From contig OZ242974.1 of the NCBI GenBank assembly GCA_965211775.1, positions 558,001 through 622,000 of the forward strand: DNA of 64,000 bases. The letters run 5' to 3'. This DNA comes from Thiodiazotropha sp040506975. GTDB lineage: Bacteria > Pseudomonadota > Gammaproteobacteria > Chromatiales > Chromatiaceae. The position numbers and the translations under genes are program-made. Position 1 is the stretch's first letter; each line of letters begins with the position of its first letter. Positions 44,799-57,266 of this stretch are shown piece after piece. A model generated the notes under the pieces. The model made no database searches. It was not told where the DNA came from and saw only the letters and a program-made list of their open reading frames with translations.

Positions 44799-44872
44799 GG
44801 CGTATTTCGGTTCCGCGATGACAGGAACTGCCTATCATAACGGTAGTGCCGCTGAAGGTGGTACCCTTTCTG

Positions 44873-45534
44873 TCACTTTGCATGAAATCCGGCGATCTGG
44901 CCGATCCGCACCAGGCAGCGTTCACCCGCCTCGAAGGGAACCCTCAGCGGGATGACATCTGTCATCACATGGGCCGGCAGTTGCGCGATCTCTTGTTCTG
45001 GAATGCTCCCTTTCATGGCCAGGATTTCTACCCCCGGCTGGTGCAGGCCGGCACTCAGTGCGAACATATTCGGCAAGGCTGTAAAGGCCCTGGCAATCAG
45101 GGTCTTAAAGGGTCTGTCGGCTTGATATTGCTCCACCCTGGCATGCACCGGTTGGACATTCACCAATCCCAATTCAAGCTTGGCTTGTCGCACAAAACGG
45201 ATCTTTTTGCTGTTACTGTCAAGCAGCACGAAGTCTGAATCGGGCCGCATGATCGCCAGGGGTATCCCCGGTACTCCGGCACCGGTACCCATGTCGAGGC
45301 AGGGCCCGGTTTTCAGGTGAGGCAAGAGTGCCAAACTGTCCAACAGGTGTCGTCCGACCATCTCAAGGGGCTCACGCACCGCCGTCAGATTATAGGCGCT
45401 GTTCCATTTCACCAGCAGTGCCAGAAATTCCAGCATCAGGGCTTGTTGCCGCGTATCGAGATGCAGCCCCATCTCGGTGGCACCCGCCACGAGTCGTAGC
45501 CGGCAGGCAGCACGATCATAAATCTCATCAACCA

Positions 45535-45535
<1 letters not shown>
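44873..45535 (-). CDS. rsmG: 16S rRNA (guanine527-N7)-methyltransferase RsmG
   Basis: The 220-residue AdoMet-dependent enzyme has motif I CLDMGTGAGVPGIPLAI and YNLTAVREPLEMVGRHLLDSL, as usual for RsmG (GidB). Its ATG overlaps the mnmG stop (ATGA), a sign of coupling. Confidence 0.96.
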
Positions 45536-47409
<1,874 letters not shown>

Positions 47410-47445
47410 GGGTCTCTGTATTCGGTGCTGGAGTAAAAACTTCTT

Positions 47446-48474
47446 CCTGATTACTCATGAGGCTCAGCTATTGAGCCTGTGGTGCAAGCATAATGGAACC
47501 TACTGAATAAAAGAGGATTTCATCATGCCGAGAAATACTATTCAATTTCAAAAAGGTCTTGGTTTGCACGATTTTCTGGAACAATATGGGACCGAGGATC
47601 AGTGTCGACAGGCATTGTATGATTTGCGCTGGCCGACGGGCTATGTCTGCCCTGAGTGCGGCAACACAACAGGCTGTGAACTCAAAAAGCGTCAGATATA
47701 TCAATGTCACAAGTGCCATCATCAGACTTCCCTGACCGCCGGCAGCATCTTCCATGGCACCAAGCTGCCGCTGAGAACGTGGTTTCTTGCGATCTATCTG
47801 TTGACCCAACGCAAGAAAAGTATCTCGGCGCTGCAACTTTCCCGCGAAATCGGGGTGAACTACAATACGGCCTGGCGACTCAAGCATAAGTTGATGCAGG
47901 TGATGATGGAACGTGAGCGTGGAAAAAAACTGGCCGGTCGCATCGAATTGGATGATGCTTATCTTGGAGGCGAGCAAGCCGGTAAGCGTGGTCGTGGGTC
48001 GCGCAACAAAATCCCTTTCGTAGCTGCTGTTGAGACGACGCGGGACGGCAGGCCCATGAAAATTCAACTGCGTCGTGTAAGGGGCTTCCGCAAACGTGAA
48101 ATCGCCCGCTACGCCCGCTCCTGCTTGATGCCTGGCAGCGAAGTCTTTACCGATGGGCTTTGGTGCTTTAGTGGCGTGACAACCGCTGATTGCCATCATA
48201 ACCCCATGGTGACGGGTGGTGGGCGCCAAAGTGTCCAGTATTCGTGCTTCAAATGGGTAAACACGATGTTGGGTAATGTCAAAAACAGTCTGTTGGGTAC
48301 TTTTCATGCGATTCGAGATAAACATGTGTCGCGTTATCTTGCTGAGTTCGAATATCGGTTTAACCGCCGTTTCGATTTACCCGCCATGATTGAACGATTG
48401 CTTTTTGCCGCTCTTCGCACTCCACCTATGCCATATCGCCTCTTGAGAATGGCTGAGGTTTAGGGGTAATCAGG
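47446..48474 (+). mobile_element. IS1595-family insertion sequence, copy 3 (complete, 1029 bp)
   Basis: AACTTCTT duplicates lie at 47438–47445 and 48475–48482. It is inserted between the divergent mnmG and moxR-type genes, in the opposite orientation to copies 1 and 2. Confidence 0.95.
47525..48463 (+). CDS. IS1595-family transposase (copy 3)
   Basis: 312 residues, identical to copy 2 at the protein level and intact in the zinc ribbon and nuclease motifs. Confidence 0.95.
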   Translation: MPRNTIQFQKGLGLHDFLEQYGTEDQCRQALYDLRWPTGYVCPECGNTTGCELKKRQIYQCHKCHHQTSLTAGSIFHGTKLPLRTWFLAIYLLTQRKKSISALQLSREIGVNYNTAWRLKHKLMQVMMERERGKKLAGRIELDDAYLGGEQAGKRGRGSRNKIPFVAAVETTRDGRPMKIQLRRVRGFRKREIARYARSCLMPGSEVFTDGLWCFSGVTTADCHHNPMVTGGGRQSVQYSCFKWVNTMLGNVKNSLLGTFHAIRDKHVSRYLAEFEYRFNRRFDLPAMIERLLFAALRTPPMPYRLLRMAEV

Positions 48475-48532
48475 AACTTCTTTAATCGCGAATCGGCTAT
48501 TTTAGCCGATACGGCAGACACCACGGAAATCT

Positions 48533-49450
48533 ATGAGTTCTGAACTAAAAAAGATAATCGACGCCGCCGGGAGGATCCTACTGGGCAAGCCGGCGGTGAT
48601 TAAACTTTCCATTGCCTGTCTGCTGGCGCGGGGACACCTTTTGATCGAGGATCTGCCCGGCGTTGGCAAGACCACCCTGGCCCATACCTTGGCACACATG
48701 CTGGGACTCCACTATCAACGCATCCAGTTTACCAGTGACCTCCTGCCCTCGGATATCATCGGTGTGTCGATTTATGAGCGAAACGAACAGCGTTTTCAAT
48801 TCCATCACGGACCGGTATTCGCCCAGCTTGTCCTGGCCGATGAGATCAACCGCGCCACACCCAAGGCGCAAAGCGCCTTATTGGAGGCCATGGAGGAGCG
48901 GCAGGTCACCACTGACGGCGTCACCCACTGCCTGCCTGAACCGTTTTTTGTCATCGCCACGCAAAACCCAGCCCATCAAGTGGGTACCTTTCCCCTGCCG
49001 GAATCCCAGCTCGACCGTTTTCTGATGCGCATCCGCATAGGTTATCCCGAAAGAGAGGCGGAGAGAGAACTGCTAGGCGGCGAAAACCGACGGCAAATGC
49101 TCAATAAGATGCCTGCGGTGATGGACAATCAGAGACTGACAGCCTATCAGCAACGGGTTTCACGGATTCATGTGGCGGACGCCTTGATCGACTACTGCCA
49201 GGACATTCTTTCATTCAGCCGCACATCGCCGGACTACCGCCACGGTCTCTCCCCGCGTGCCGGTTTGGCGATCCTGCAGGGCGCGCGGGCGTGGGCAATG
49301 ATCGAAGGCCGCAACATGGTTTTACCCGAAGATCTGCAGGCCATTCTGCCCGCCACCATCGGCCATCGGCTTCAACCGGCGGGTGATAGCGCCGAGCCTC
49401 AGGGTGACAGCCTGGTGATGAACTTAATCAGTTCCGTGCCGATCCCTTGA
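48533..49450 (+). CDS. MoxR-type AAA+ ATPase
   Basis: The 305-residue protein has Walker A DLPGVGKTTLAHTLA (about 42), Walker B LVLADEINRATPKAQSALLEAMEE (about 103) and sensor ATQNPAHQVGTFPLPESQLDRF. MoxR proteins act as chaperones for the assembly of metal or surface protein complexes and are typically encoded with DUF58 and transglutaminase proteins, exactly as here. The stop is one base before the next start. Confidence 0.92.
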   Translation: MSSELKKIIDAAGRILLGKPAVIKLSIACLLARGHLLIEDLPGVGKTTLAHTLAHMLGLHYQRIQFTSDLLPSDIIGVSIYERNEQRFQFHHGPVFAQLVLADEINRATPKAQSALLEAMEERQVTTDGVTHCLPEPFFVIATQNPAHQVGTFPLPESQLDRFLMRIRIGYPEREAERELLGGENRRQMLNKMPAVMDNQRLTAYQQRVSRIHVADALIDYCQDILSFSRTSPDYRHGLSPRAGLAILQGARAWAMIEGRNMVLPEDLQAILPATIGHRLQPAGDSAEPQGDSLVMNLISSVPIP

Positions 49451-49451
49451 G

Positions 49452-50423
49452 ATGACAACGATAACGACGGGGCAGTGGCTGAAAAGATTTCGCCGACGCG
49501 GCCGGCCCGAGTCCCGCGGCAGGGTCCGCATAGTAGCCCGCAGCATCTATATCCTGCCGACCCGCCAGGGAATGCTATTGGCCCTGTTACTGATGACGAT
49601 GCTGGCCGGTTCCATCAACTATGGCAGTAATCTGGGTCACTTGATGACTTTTCTGCTCGGCGGTATCTGGCTGATAGGCATACTGCATACCTGGCGTAAT
49701 CTACTCGGCCTGACGATACAGCCAGGTGAGGCAGCATCGGTCTTTGCCGGCCAAACCGCCGATTTCACCCTCCGGGTAATGAATGACAGCACGGCCGATC
49801 GATATGGGATTGCCATCAAATCCAGAAACCTGCTTGGCGGTAGTATCGATGTCAAGGCCGGCTCGGATGGCGAGCTGCATTTACCGATCAAGACAGAACG
49901 GCGCGGTCTTCTGCCAATGCCTGAAATCATCATACAGACCGCCTATCCACTCGGTCTTTTTCGAGCCTGGAGTTATATTCAGCTTGAGCAAAGCTGTCTT
50001 GTCTATCCCAAACCGGCCAAACAGGGGGAACCGCCAACTACGGCGATCTACAGTCACAGCGACAGTGGTGACAGAGGCGTCGGCGCCGACGATTTCATAG
50101 GCTTGCGCAGCTACCGTGTAGGGGATTCGCCACGTCAAATCGACTGGAAGGCACAGGCCAGGGAGCGGGGACTGCTGAGCAAACAGTTTGGTGGTGACAG
50201 GAGTGAACAGGTCAGTCTCGATTGGGAACTGCTGAAAGCGTTTGAAACAGAACACCGTCTCAGCCTGCTCTGCCGATTCATTTTACAGGCTGAGGAACAT
50301 GAGCAATCTTACAGTCTGCAGATGCCTGGTGAAAAGATTCCCACCGGCTCGGGACCCTTACATCAACAGCGTTGTCTCTCACTGCTTGCCCACTACGGCA
50401 CCGACTATGAAACAGCCGGTTGA
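49452..50423 (+). CDS. DUF58-family protein
   Basis: The 323-residue protein has two membrane helices at about 38–78 (GMLLALLLMTMLAGSIN and the following segment) and a C-terminal DUF58 domain with the family motif GDSPRQIDWKAQARERGLLSKQF (about 220). It sits in the MoxR–DUF58–TgpA operon and overlaps the next gene by 17 bases. The molecular role is unknown; it is a conserved partner of MoxR ATPases. Confidence 0.9.
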   Translation: MTTITTGQWLKRFRRRGRPESRGRVRIVARSIYILPTRQGMLLALLLMTMLAGSINYGSNLGHLMTFLLGGIWLIGILHTWRNLLGLTIQPGEAASVFAGQTADFTLRVMNDSTADRYGIAIKSRNLLGGSIDVKAGSDGELHLPIKTERRGLLPMPEIIIQTAYPLGLFRAWSYIQLEQSCLVYPKPAKQGEPPTTAIYSHSDSGDRGVGADDFIGLRSYRVGDSPRQIDWKAQARERGLLSKQFGGDRSEQVSLDWELLKAFETEHRLSLLCRFILQAEEHEQSYSLQMPGEKIPTGSGPLHQQRCLSLLAHYGTDYETAG

Positions 50424-52389
50424 CTACACGGTAACGCCGACTTTCATGTCGAAGCTTACCCTGATCATGGGCTTGGCGTTAATGCCGCACGTCAGCAACA
50501 TTCCGCTAAACATTTCACTCTATTTATCTCTATTGTTCATATGGCGCATAGCCAGTCTCTATTCAAGCAAACTGCAACCCGGACGCTGGTTGCTTATGGC
50601 GGTTACTCTCGTCTCAATCGCTATCGTCTATTCACACTACCAGACCTTGCTGGGTCGAGATGCGGGTGTCGCGCTATTGGGAATAATGTTAATGCTGAAG
50701 GTAATGGAGATAAAAAAGCGCAGGGATATCTATATTTCAGTATTTATCTCCTACTTTGTCATCATTACACAATTCCTCTACAGCCAATCATTACTTCTGA
50801 CACTCTATCTCATCATCATCGTTACCTGTCTTACTGCACTGTTAACGGAGATAAACCGGGTAACGCCTGCAGGTAATTTTCTGCAGCCCATCTTAAAGAC
50901 AATACAGATAACCTCCCAGGCTTTACCCATTGCAATCATTCTGTTCATCATATTTCCACGCATCACCCAACCACTTTGGAGCTTTGGCTCAGAAACATCT
51001 GCCAGGACGGGTCTCAACGATCGAGTCACACCGGGATCAGTCAGTGATCTAATCGAATCATCGGAGGTGGCGTTCAGGGTGGAATTCAAACAAAAACCAC
51101 CGCCAGCTCAGCAGCGCTATTGGCGCGGTTTGGTTCTGTGGGATACCGATGGATATAGCTGGTACACGGACAAGGAACGGCCGATAACCACTATCAAAAC
51201 ACGATTGACCATATTAAGCCAACCGGTCAAGTATGAAATTTTCCTGGAACCACATGATGAACAGTGGTTGATCGCGCTAGATGTTCCGCTCGAAGCGCCT
51301 GCACGAAGCAGACTGACCGATGACTTTCAATTAGTACACAATGAACGTGTGACTGAACCAAAAAACTATAGCCTTCACTCCTTAACCGAGTACGGCATGT
51401 CAAACCTGACACCGATGCTGCGTCAAAGGGCATTGAAGCTCGGTGTCACGGTAACTGATCAGCAACGTAAGCTGGTAGCGCGATGGAAGAGAGAATCACA
51501 CGACGACAGCGAGATCGTTGAGCAGGCATTACGCTTTTTCAACACCAATCCGTTTGTATACACGCTCTCTCCACCGACATACCTGAGCAATCCCGTTGAT
51601 GAGTTTCTATTTGAAGGCAGGGCTGGCTTTTGCGAACACTATGCCACCAGCTTCAACCAGCTGATGCGTATTGCGGGCATACCATCACGTCTCTTACTGG
51701 GCTATCAAGGCGGTGAGTACAATGAGTTGGGTGACTACTTCATTATTCGCCAATATCACGCCCATGCCTGGTCAGAGGTATGGCTGGAAGGACGGGGTTG
51801 GGTAAGAATCGATCCAACCGCGGCAGTGGCCCCGGAACGGATCGAGTATCCCTTGAGACTGGCTTTCGATGAAGAGGGCGCGCCGGCCATGTTCGAGCTG
51901 GATGGGGGTGGATTGGCCGCATCGGTGATTCGTCATCTCACTCACGCACTCGATAGTGCCAATATCCGATGGCGTCGATGGATTATCGGATACAGTCGGG
52001 AACACCAGTTTACCCTGATGCGCAATTTCGGTTTCGATACCTATACGACAATTCAATGGAGCCTGATTACTGTGGGATTGGTGGCGATAATCTTGTTTAT
52101 TGTCGTTTTCAACATCATTCGACAGGGCAGGTTGCGGCTCACCCCGACACAACAACACTATCAACGTTTTTGTAACAAGCTGTCAAAACTTGGCATCGCC
52201 CGCAGAGCGTATGAGGGTCCGATGGATTATGCAAAGCGGGCTGCCCGTAACCGTCCGGATCTGGCAGACCAGATCATGACGATCATCGATCTCTACATCA
52301 GGCTGCGCTATGGCCCTCAATCGAGGGACTATAGACAACAGCGTACTTTTGCGCGACAGGTTCGTCAGTTTCGCCCGCGACGAAGATGA
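50407..52389 (+). CDS. TgpA-like membrane protein with periplasmic transglutaminase-core domain
   Basis: The start at 50407 (MKQPVDYTVTPTF) gives 660 residues; the longer frame from 50242 only overlaps the DUF58 gene. Several N-terminal helices occur up to about residue 185. A periplasmic region contains a transglutaminase-like triad: Cys in GRAGFCEHYATSFNQLM (about 418), His in QYHAHAWSEVW and Asp in VRIDPTAA. A last helix (about 550–575) and a cytoplasmic DUF4129-type tail follow. It probably cross-links or cleaves envelope peptides. Confidence 0.9.
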   Translation: MKQPVDYTVTPTFMSKLTLIMGLALMPHVSNIPLNISLYLSLLFIWRIASLYSSKLQPGRWLLMAVTLVSIAIVYSHYQTLLGRDAGVALLGIMLMLKVMEIKKRRDIYISVFISYFVIITQFLYSQSLLLTLYLIIIVTCLTALLTEINRVTPAGNFLQPILKTIQITSQALPIAIILFIIFPRITQPLWSFGSETSARTGLNDRVTPGSVSDLIESSEVAFRVEFKQKPPPAQQRYWRGLVLWDTDGYSWYTDKERPITTIKTRLTILSQPVKYEIFLEPHDEQWLIALDVPLEAPARSRLTDDFQLVHNERVTEPKNYSLHSLTEYGMSNLTPMLRQRALKLGVTVTDQQRKLVARWKRESHDDSEIVEQALRFFNTNPFVYTLSPPTYLSNPVDEFLFEGRAGFCEHYATSFNQLMRIAGIPSRLLLGYQGGEYNELGDYFIIRQYHAHAWSEVWLEGRGWVRIDPTAAVAPERIEYPLRLAFDEEGAPAMFELDGGGLAASVIRHLTHALDSANIRWRRWIIGYSREHQFTLMRNFGFDTYTTIQWSLITVGLVAIILFIVVFNIIRQGRLRLTPTQQHYQRFCNKLSKLGIARRAYEGPMDYAKRAARNRPDLADQIMTIIDLYIRLRYGPQSRDYRQQRTFARQVRQFRPRRR

Positions 52390-52395
52390 CCTCAC

Positions 52396-52632
52396 TCAAC
52401 CATGCAAAAAGGCATACAGCCTGTCTTTCAACAATACCCGGCGCTTCTTCATCTCCTCCATATGGAAATCCGAAACAGGGTTGTGCAACTCCTCAAGATT
52501 GCGGATATGCGCATCCAGCCAGTCATATTCATCCATCAGGTTGTGGAAGACATCGTTACTGGCGCGTAATTCGGCAATCTTATCGGCGTATTCCGGAAAT
52601 TCATGTAACAGATCATGGGGTTCACCCAACAT
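52396..52632 (-). CDS. YdcH-family (DUF465) small helical protein
   Basis: The 78-residue coiled-coil protein has the DUF465 pattern: HDLLHEFPEYADKIAELRASN, then DEYDWLDAHI and a C-terminal KKRRVLLKDRLYAFL. Function unknown. It converges with the tgpA-like gene 6 bp away. IS1380 B2 is about 45 bp upstream of its start. Confidence 0.85.
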   Translation of the reverse strand: MLGEPHDLLHEFPEYADKIAELRASNDVFHNLMDEYDWLDAHIRNLEELHNPVSDFHMEEMKKRRVLLKDRLYAFLHG

Positions 52633-52679
52633 AATTCCGCCTCCTCGTTCATTACGTCAGCCTATTGCACCACAGTTAG

Positions 52680-54239
52680 CCCGGATATTTCATCCATTTG
52701 CCGATACTGGCACGAGGAGAAGGCCGGGACGAGAAACAGGATGATACCGGCTCCAAACGCCCCGATTTCTGGCTGACAGGCACAGCTTCCCCTTACCCCG
52801 TTATTTATCAACGTGCCGGGGCAGCACTCATCGCGTGCTATCCTGGCTCCAGCCGTTCGGCCACACTGAAGAACAATGCCTGGTAAGGAAAGACACTGGA
52901 GAGCAGGAAGCGGACACGCCGGGTATTGCGTATCACCACCGCACCCACTTTGAGTAGTTTAAGCCGCAGCGTGCCGACCTGGGTCTTGGCCAGTTCTGTA
53001 CCCTGTAAGGCCAAGCGGCGAATCGCTTCCATCAACACATAGGCCAGGCTCGACAGCAGCAAGCGAAACTGATTGGTCCACCAATGATGTGCACTGGTGC
53101 GATCAGCAAACAGCCCCAGCTGTTGTTCCTTGATGCGGTTTTCCATCTCGCCCCGCGCACAATAGACGTCGTCGTAAAGGGTTTGGGCATCGCCGTTGAG
53201 GTTGGTGACGACAAATCGGGGATTACGCCCTCGCTCACTCACCTCCAGCTTGGCGATCACCGCGCGTCGACGGCGCCAGCTGCGTGCACCGTAGCGCAGG
53301 CCAAGGAAGACGCGTTGCTTCTGTCCGTTGGCCTTGAAGCATTGCTCGACTGCAGTGAAGTCTTCCTCGATCATCCGTTGCAGGCGGTGGTTGCGCGCCA
53401 GGCCTACGATGTAGCCAATGCCATGGCGTTCACACCAGCGCAGCATGCGGTGACGACAGAAGCCCGAGTCGGCTCTCAGGATGATCCGCACCGCCGGCCA
53501 CGCCTGACGCAAGCGTTTGACCAGCAGGGCGAGGATCGCCCACGCATGTTTCGCCCCGTCGATCTTGCTCGGGCGCAAATAGCTGACCAGCAGTTGTTCG
53601 CCGCAAAACACGTACAACGGGAGAAAGCAGTAGTTATCGTAGTAACCGTGGAAGAAGCGGCCTTCCTGCAGGCCGTGAACCCGGTCATCGGTGGCGTCGA
53701 AGTCCAGGATCAACTCCTCGGGTGGCTCGGCAAACGAGGCGATGAACTGCTCGATCAGGACCTGATGGATCGCGACAGCGGTTGCCCGATCTGACCGATT
53801 CTCCAAGCGACAGAGCGTGGGTGAACTGCCCAGTGCCTGATCCTGTTCCACGGCCGTCTGAAAGGCCAAATCTTGTCGCAGACTGTCGTGATCGTTGAGG
53901 TCTTCATAGCCCTGGCACAGGGCATAGACCCGCTGGCGTAGTAGAGAAATCTGATCATGTTGCACATAGCGGCCATCGCGTGGATCAGCGAGAGTGTCAT
54001 TGACGGCTTCAAGCAATCCCAGCCGTCGGTCCGCTTGTCGTAGCAACAACACGCCGCCATCACTGCTGATATCACCACCGGAAAAATCCGCTTCAACCTG
54101 GCGGCGTTTTACCGCTGGAAAAGCAAAACGACCTTGGGTACATTCTGTCACAGGCAAAACCTCGTTCAATTTCAGCCTAAGTAACTGAATTCTATTGAAC
54201 TACACGGGTTTTACCCTCTTTATTTGTGAAATATTCGGG
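52680..54239 (-). mobile_element. IS1380-family element B2 (inverted copy of B1)
   Basis: It is 1560 bp with TTAG on both sides (52676–52679, 54240–54243), and is joined on the right directly to A5 through that same TTAG. Confidence 0.95.
52838..54169 (-). CDS. IS1380-family transposase (B2)
   Basis: 443 residues, identical to the B1 transposase, so the two copies separated recently or are kept alike by conversion. Confidence 0.95.
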   Translation of the reverse strand: MNEVLPVTECTQGRFAFPAVKRRQVEADFSGGDISSDGGVLLLRQADRRLGLLEAVNDTLADPRDGRYVQHDQISLLRQRVYALCQGYEDLNDHDSLRQDLAFQTAVEQDQALGSSPTLCRLENRSDRATAVAIHQVLIEQFIASFAEPPEELILDFDATDDRVHGLQEGRFFHGYYDNYCFLPLYVFCGEQLLVSYLRPSKIDGAKHAWAILALLVKRLRQAWPAVRIILRADSGFCRHRMLRWCERHGIGYIVGLARNHRLQRMIEEDFTAVEQCFKANGQKQRVFLGLRYGARSWRRRRAVIAKLEVSERGRNPRFVVTNLNGDAQTLYDDVYCARGEMENRIKEQQLGLFADRTSAHHWWTNQFRLLLSSLAYVLMEAIRRLALQGTELAKTQVGTLRLKLLKVGAVVIRNTRRVRFLLSSVFPYQALFFSVAERLEPG

Positions 54240-54243
54240 TTAG

Positions 54244-55811
54244 CCCCAATATTTCACGCATTAAAAAGGCAAAATCCTGATACTTCGATATAATTCAGTT
54301 GCTTACACTGTAATCGAAAGGATTTTGCCTGTGACAAACTGTACCCAGACTGCCTTTGATTTTCCAGCCCTAAAACGCCGTAAGGTTCAAGCCGAGTTTT
54401 CCGGTGGCGATATCACCTCGGACGGCGGCGTGTTGCTGCTGCGTGAGATCGACAGGCGTCTGGGATTGCTCGAGGCGGTTGATGCGGTCATCCTCGACCC
54501 GCGAGATCCCCGCTATATTGAACACAGCCAGTTGAGCCTGTTGCGCCAGCGAGTCTATGGGCTCTGCCTGGGTTATGAAGATCCGAACGACCATCAGACA
54601 CTACGCACCGACCCGGCCCTACAGAGCTCGATCGAACGCGAGGAGGTACTGGGCAGCCAGTCGACACTTTGCCGGCTGGAGAACCGGGTCGATCGCCGGG
54701 TTGCCGTTGATGTCCACAACCTACTGCTCGAGCAGTTCATTGCCTCATATGATGCACCACCCGATGAGCTGATCCTGGATTTCGACGCCACGGATGATCC
54801 GGTGCATGGCCGCCAGGAAGGCCGCTTCTTTCACGGCTACTACGATCACTACTGCTTCCTGCCCCTGTATGTCTTTTGTGGCGATCAACTGCTGGTGAGT
54901 TATCTGCGGCCCAGCCGGATCGATGCGCCCAAGCATGCCTGGGCGATTCTGGCGCTGTTGGTCAAACGCCTGCGCCGGGCTTGGCCTGAAGTGCGTATCA
55001 TCTTTCGGGGCGATAGCGGCTTTTGCCGTCACCACATGCTCAGCTGGTGCGAGCGCAACGCTGTGGGCTATATCGTGGGCATCGCCAAGAATGACGCCTT
55101 GCTGCGGTGTATCCGTGAGCCCATGCAGTGGGTTGAGGAACTGGCGAAGCGAACCGGCATGAAGATGCGGGAATTCTTTCAGTTTCACTATGCCGCCAGC
55201 ACCTGGAAGACGCGTCGCAAGGTGATCGCCAAACTGGAGGTCACCGACAAGGGGCCAAATCCACGCTTCATCGTCACCAACCTGGCCGGCGACAAACAGC
55301 GCCTTTACGATGACCTCTACTGCGCCCGTGGTGACATGGAGAACCGAATCAAGGAGCAGCAACTGGGGCTGTTCGCCGATCGCACCAGCGCGCATTACTG
55401 GTGGGCCAATCAGTTTCGTCTACTGCTGTCCAGTCTGGCCTATGTGCTGATGGAGGCCATCCGGCGCCTCACGCTGAAGGGCACGGAACTGGCGCGTGCA
55501 CAGATGACCACGACCCGGCTCAAACTGTTCAAGATCGGGGCGGTCATCATTCGCAACACGCGACGGATCCGCTTCCTGCTCTCCAGCACCTATCCCTATC
55601 AGGCGCTGTTTTTCCAGGTGGCGGCACGACTCAAGCCGGGATAGCCCGGCAGAGTGCTGCCCCGGCACGTTGATCAACAATGGGGGTAAGGGGGAGTCTG
55701 CCCGGAGGGTGGAGAATCAGGGCTTGATAGAGGTTTGGTTCCCAGTGAGGGCAAACCATCCAAGCTTGGCCATATCACCGGCTAAATTTAAAAACGGATG
55801 AAACATGCGGG
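54244..55811 (+). mobile_element. IS1380-family element A5
   Basis: It is 1568 bp and shares TTAG with B2 on the left (54240–54243), with TTAG on the right (55812–55815). Removing A5 and B2 rejoins unique sequence at a single TTAG between the YdcH-family gene and mnmE. Confidence 0.95.
54325..55644 (+). CDS. IS1380-family transposase (A5)
   Basis: 439 residues with four substitutions relative to consensus: Pro57 to Leu, Leu87 to Pro, Ala to Thr in RRLALKGTE and Ile to Thr in MTTIRLKL. The acidic motifs are intact. It is the most diverged A copy in the window. Confidence 0.95.
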   Translation: MPVTNCTQTAFDFPALKRRKVQAEFSGGDITSDGGVLLLREIDRRLGLLEAVDAVILDPRDPRYIEHSQLSLLRQRVYGLCLGYEDPNDHQTLRTDPALQSSIEREEVLGSQSTLCRLENRVDRRVAVDVHNLLLEQFIASYDAPPDELILDFDATDDPVHGRQEGRFFHGYYDHYCFLPLYVFCGDQLLVSYLRPSRIDAPKHAWAILALLVKRLRRAWPEVRIIFRGDSGFCRHHMLSWCERNAVGYIVGIAKNDALLRCIREPMQWVEELAKRTGMKMREFFQFHYAASTWKTRRKVIAKLEVTDKGPNPRFIVTNLAGDKQRLYDDLYCARGDMENRIKEQQLGLFADRTSAHYWWANQFRLLLSSLAYVLMEAIRRLTLKGTELARAQMTTTRLKLFKIGAVIIRNTRRIRFLLSSTYPYQALFFQVAARLKPG

Positions 55812-55901
55812 TTAGCCCCGACTTTACCATGGCTGCAATGTGCTTGATCAAAAAAATCGTTATTGATACGGCTTCAATTACCCACTGCCTGAAATCAGGC
55901 A

Positions 55902-57248
55902 CTATTTTCCGATACAGAAGCTACTGAAGATACGCCCTAACAGATCATCAGCCGTGAATTCACCGGTAATTTCAGATAACGACTGTTGAGCCAGGCGCAG
56001 ATCTTCAGCCAATAATTCACCCGCCTGGTCTCGTTGCAGGCTTAACTCCCCTTGACGGAGATGGCCGATGGCGCGTTCCAGGGCGTCCAGGTGACGGCGT
56101 CTGGCGATAAAATCACCCTCACCCAGATGCCGGTAACCCACACACTGTTTAAGGTGGGCTGTCAACAGATCGATACCGTCGCCACGGGTGGCCGACAAGG
56201 CAACCTCAACCTCAGACTCATCCTCAAATATGCCGGGAGCGTTGCCGGCAATATCGATTTTATTGCGGATCAGGGTAACCGGGACACCCTTTGGCAATTG
56301 ATCTCTATCGATGGCGAGGTGATGCGGATCGGTAGAATCGTCAAGTACCCAAAGTACCCGATCAGCCTGCTCGATCTCCTTTTTTGCGCGACGAATCCCT
56401 TCTGCTTCAACCGGGTCATGGCTTTCCCGCAGACCTGCGGTATCGATAATATGCAGCGGCATGCCATCGATGGTGATACGTTCACGCAACAGATCCCTGG
56501 TGGTGCCGGGTATTTCAGTAACGATAGCTGCCTCGGCGCCGGCCAGGGCATTCAACAGGCTCGATTTACCCGCATTCGGTCTGCCCGCGATTACCAGGGT
56601 CAATCCATCCCTCAGTAATCTGCCGCTATGTGCGCTTTGGCGAGTCGACTCGATCTCATCGAGGATTGAATGTAAACGCTCACTGACATTACTGCAGGTG
56701 AGAAAGTCGATCTCCTCCTCCGGGAAATCGATGGCTGACTCCACATAGAGACGCAATTCGATCAATGAGTCCACCAGCCGGTCTATCTTGTTCGAGAATG
56801 CTCCTTGCAAGGTACGTGTGGCCGATCGAGCCGCAGCCTGGCTCTCCGCATCGATCAGGTCTGCTATCGCTTCTGCCTGCACCAGATCGAGCTTGCCGTT
56901 TAGGAAGGCCCGTTCGCTGAACTCACCCGGTCGTGCGAGGCGCGCGCCCAACTGAAGTGTGCGTTGGAGCAGCAGATCCATAACAACCGGACCGCCGTGC
57001 CCCTGCAACTCAAGTACATCCTCACCGGTGAATGAGTGGGGCTTGGGGAAAAATATGGCCAGACCACTATCGATCACCGTTCGATCCTGATCGAGAAACG
57101 GCTTAAAACAAGCCTGTCTGGGTGATGGCATAGAATCCAACAGCGCGTCGGCGATATCTCTGCATGCGGGGCCACTGATGCGGACGATGCCCACACTCCC
57201 TCGCCCCTGGGGGGTCGCAACAGCCGCGATGGTATCAACCGGCTGCAT
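55902..57248 (-). CDS. mnmE: tRNA modification GTPase MnmE
   Basis: This 448-residue protein is the partner of MnmG. It has the N-terminal formyl-THF-binding domain (MQPVDTIAAVATPQGRGSVG), an inserted G domain with GRPNAGKSSLLNALAG (about 222) and DTAGLRES, and the C-terminal CIGK whose Cys is functionally important. It lies 18 bp after yidC. Confidence 0.97.
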   Translation of the reverse strand: MQPVDTIAAVATPQGRGSVGIVRISGPACRDIADALLDSMPSPRQACFKPFLDQDRTVIDSGLAIFFPKPHSFTGEDVLELQGHGGPVVMDLLLQRTLQLGARLARPGEFSERAFLNGKLDLVQAEAIADLIDAESQAAARSATRTLQGAFSNKIDRLVDSLIELRLYVESAIDFPEEEIDFLTCSNVSERLHSILDEIESTRQSAHSGRLLRDGLTLVIAGRPNAGKSSLLNALAGAEAAIVTEIPGTTRDLLRERITIDGMPLHIIDTAGLRESHDPVEAEGIRRAKKEIEQADRVLWVLDDSTDPHHLAIDRDQLPKGVPVTLIRNKIDIAGNAPGIFEDESEVEVALSATRGDGIDLLTAHLKQCVGYRHLGEGDFIARRRHLDALERAIGHLRQGELSLQRDQAGELLAEDLRLAQQSLSEITGEFTADDLLGRIFSSFCIGK

Positions 57249-57266
57249 GGTGTCAACAAACCCTGA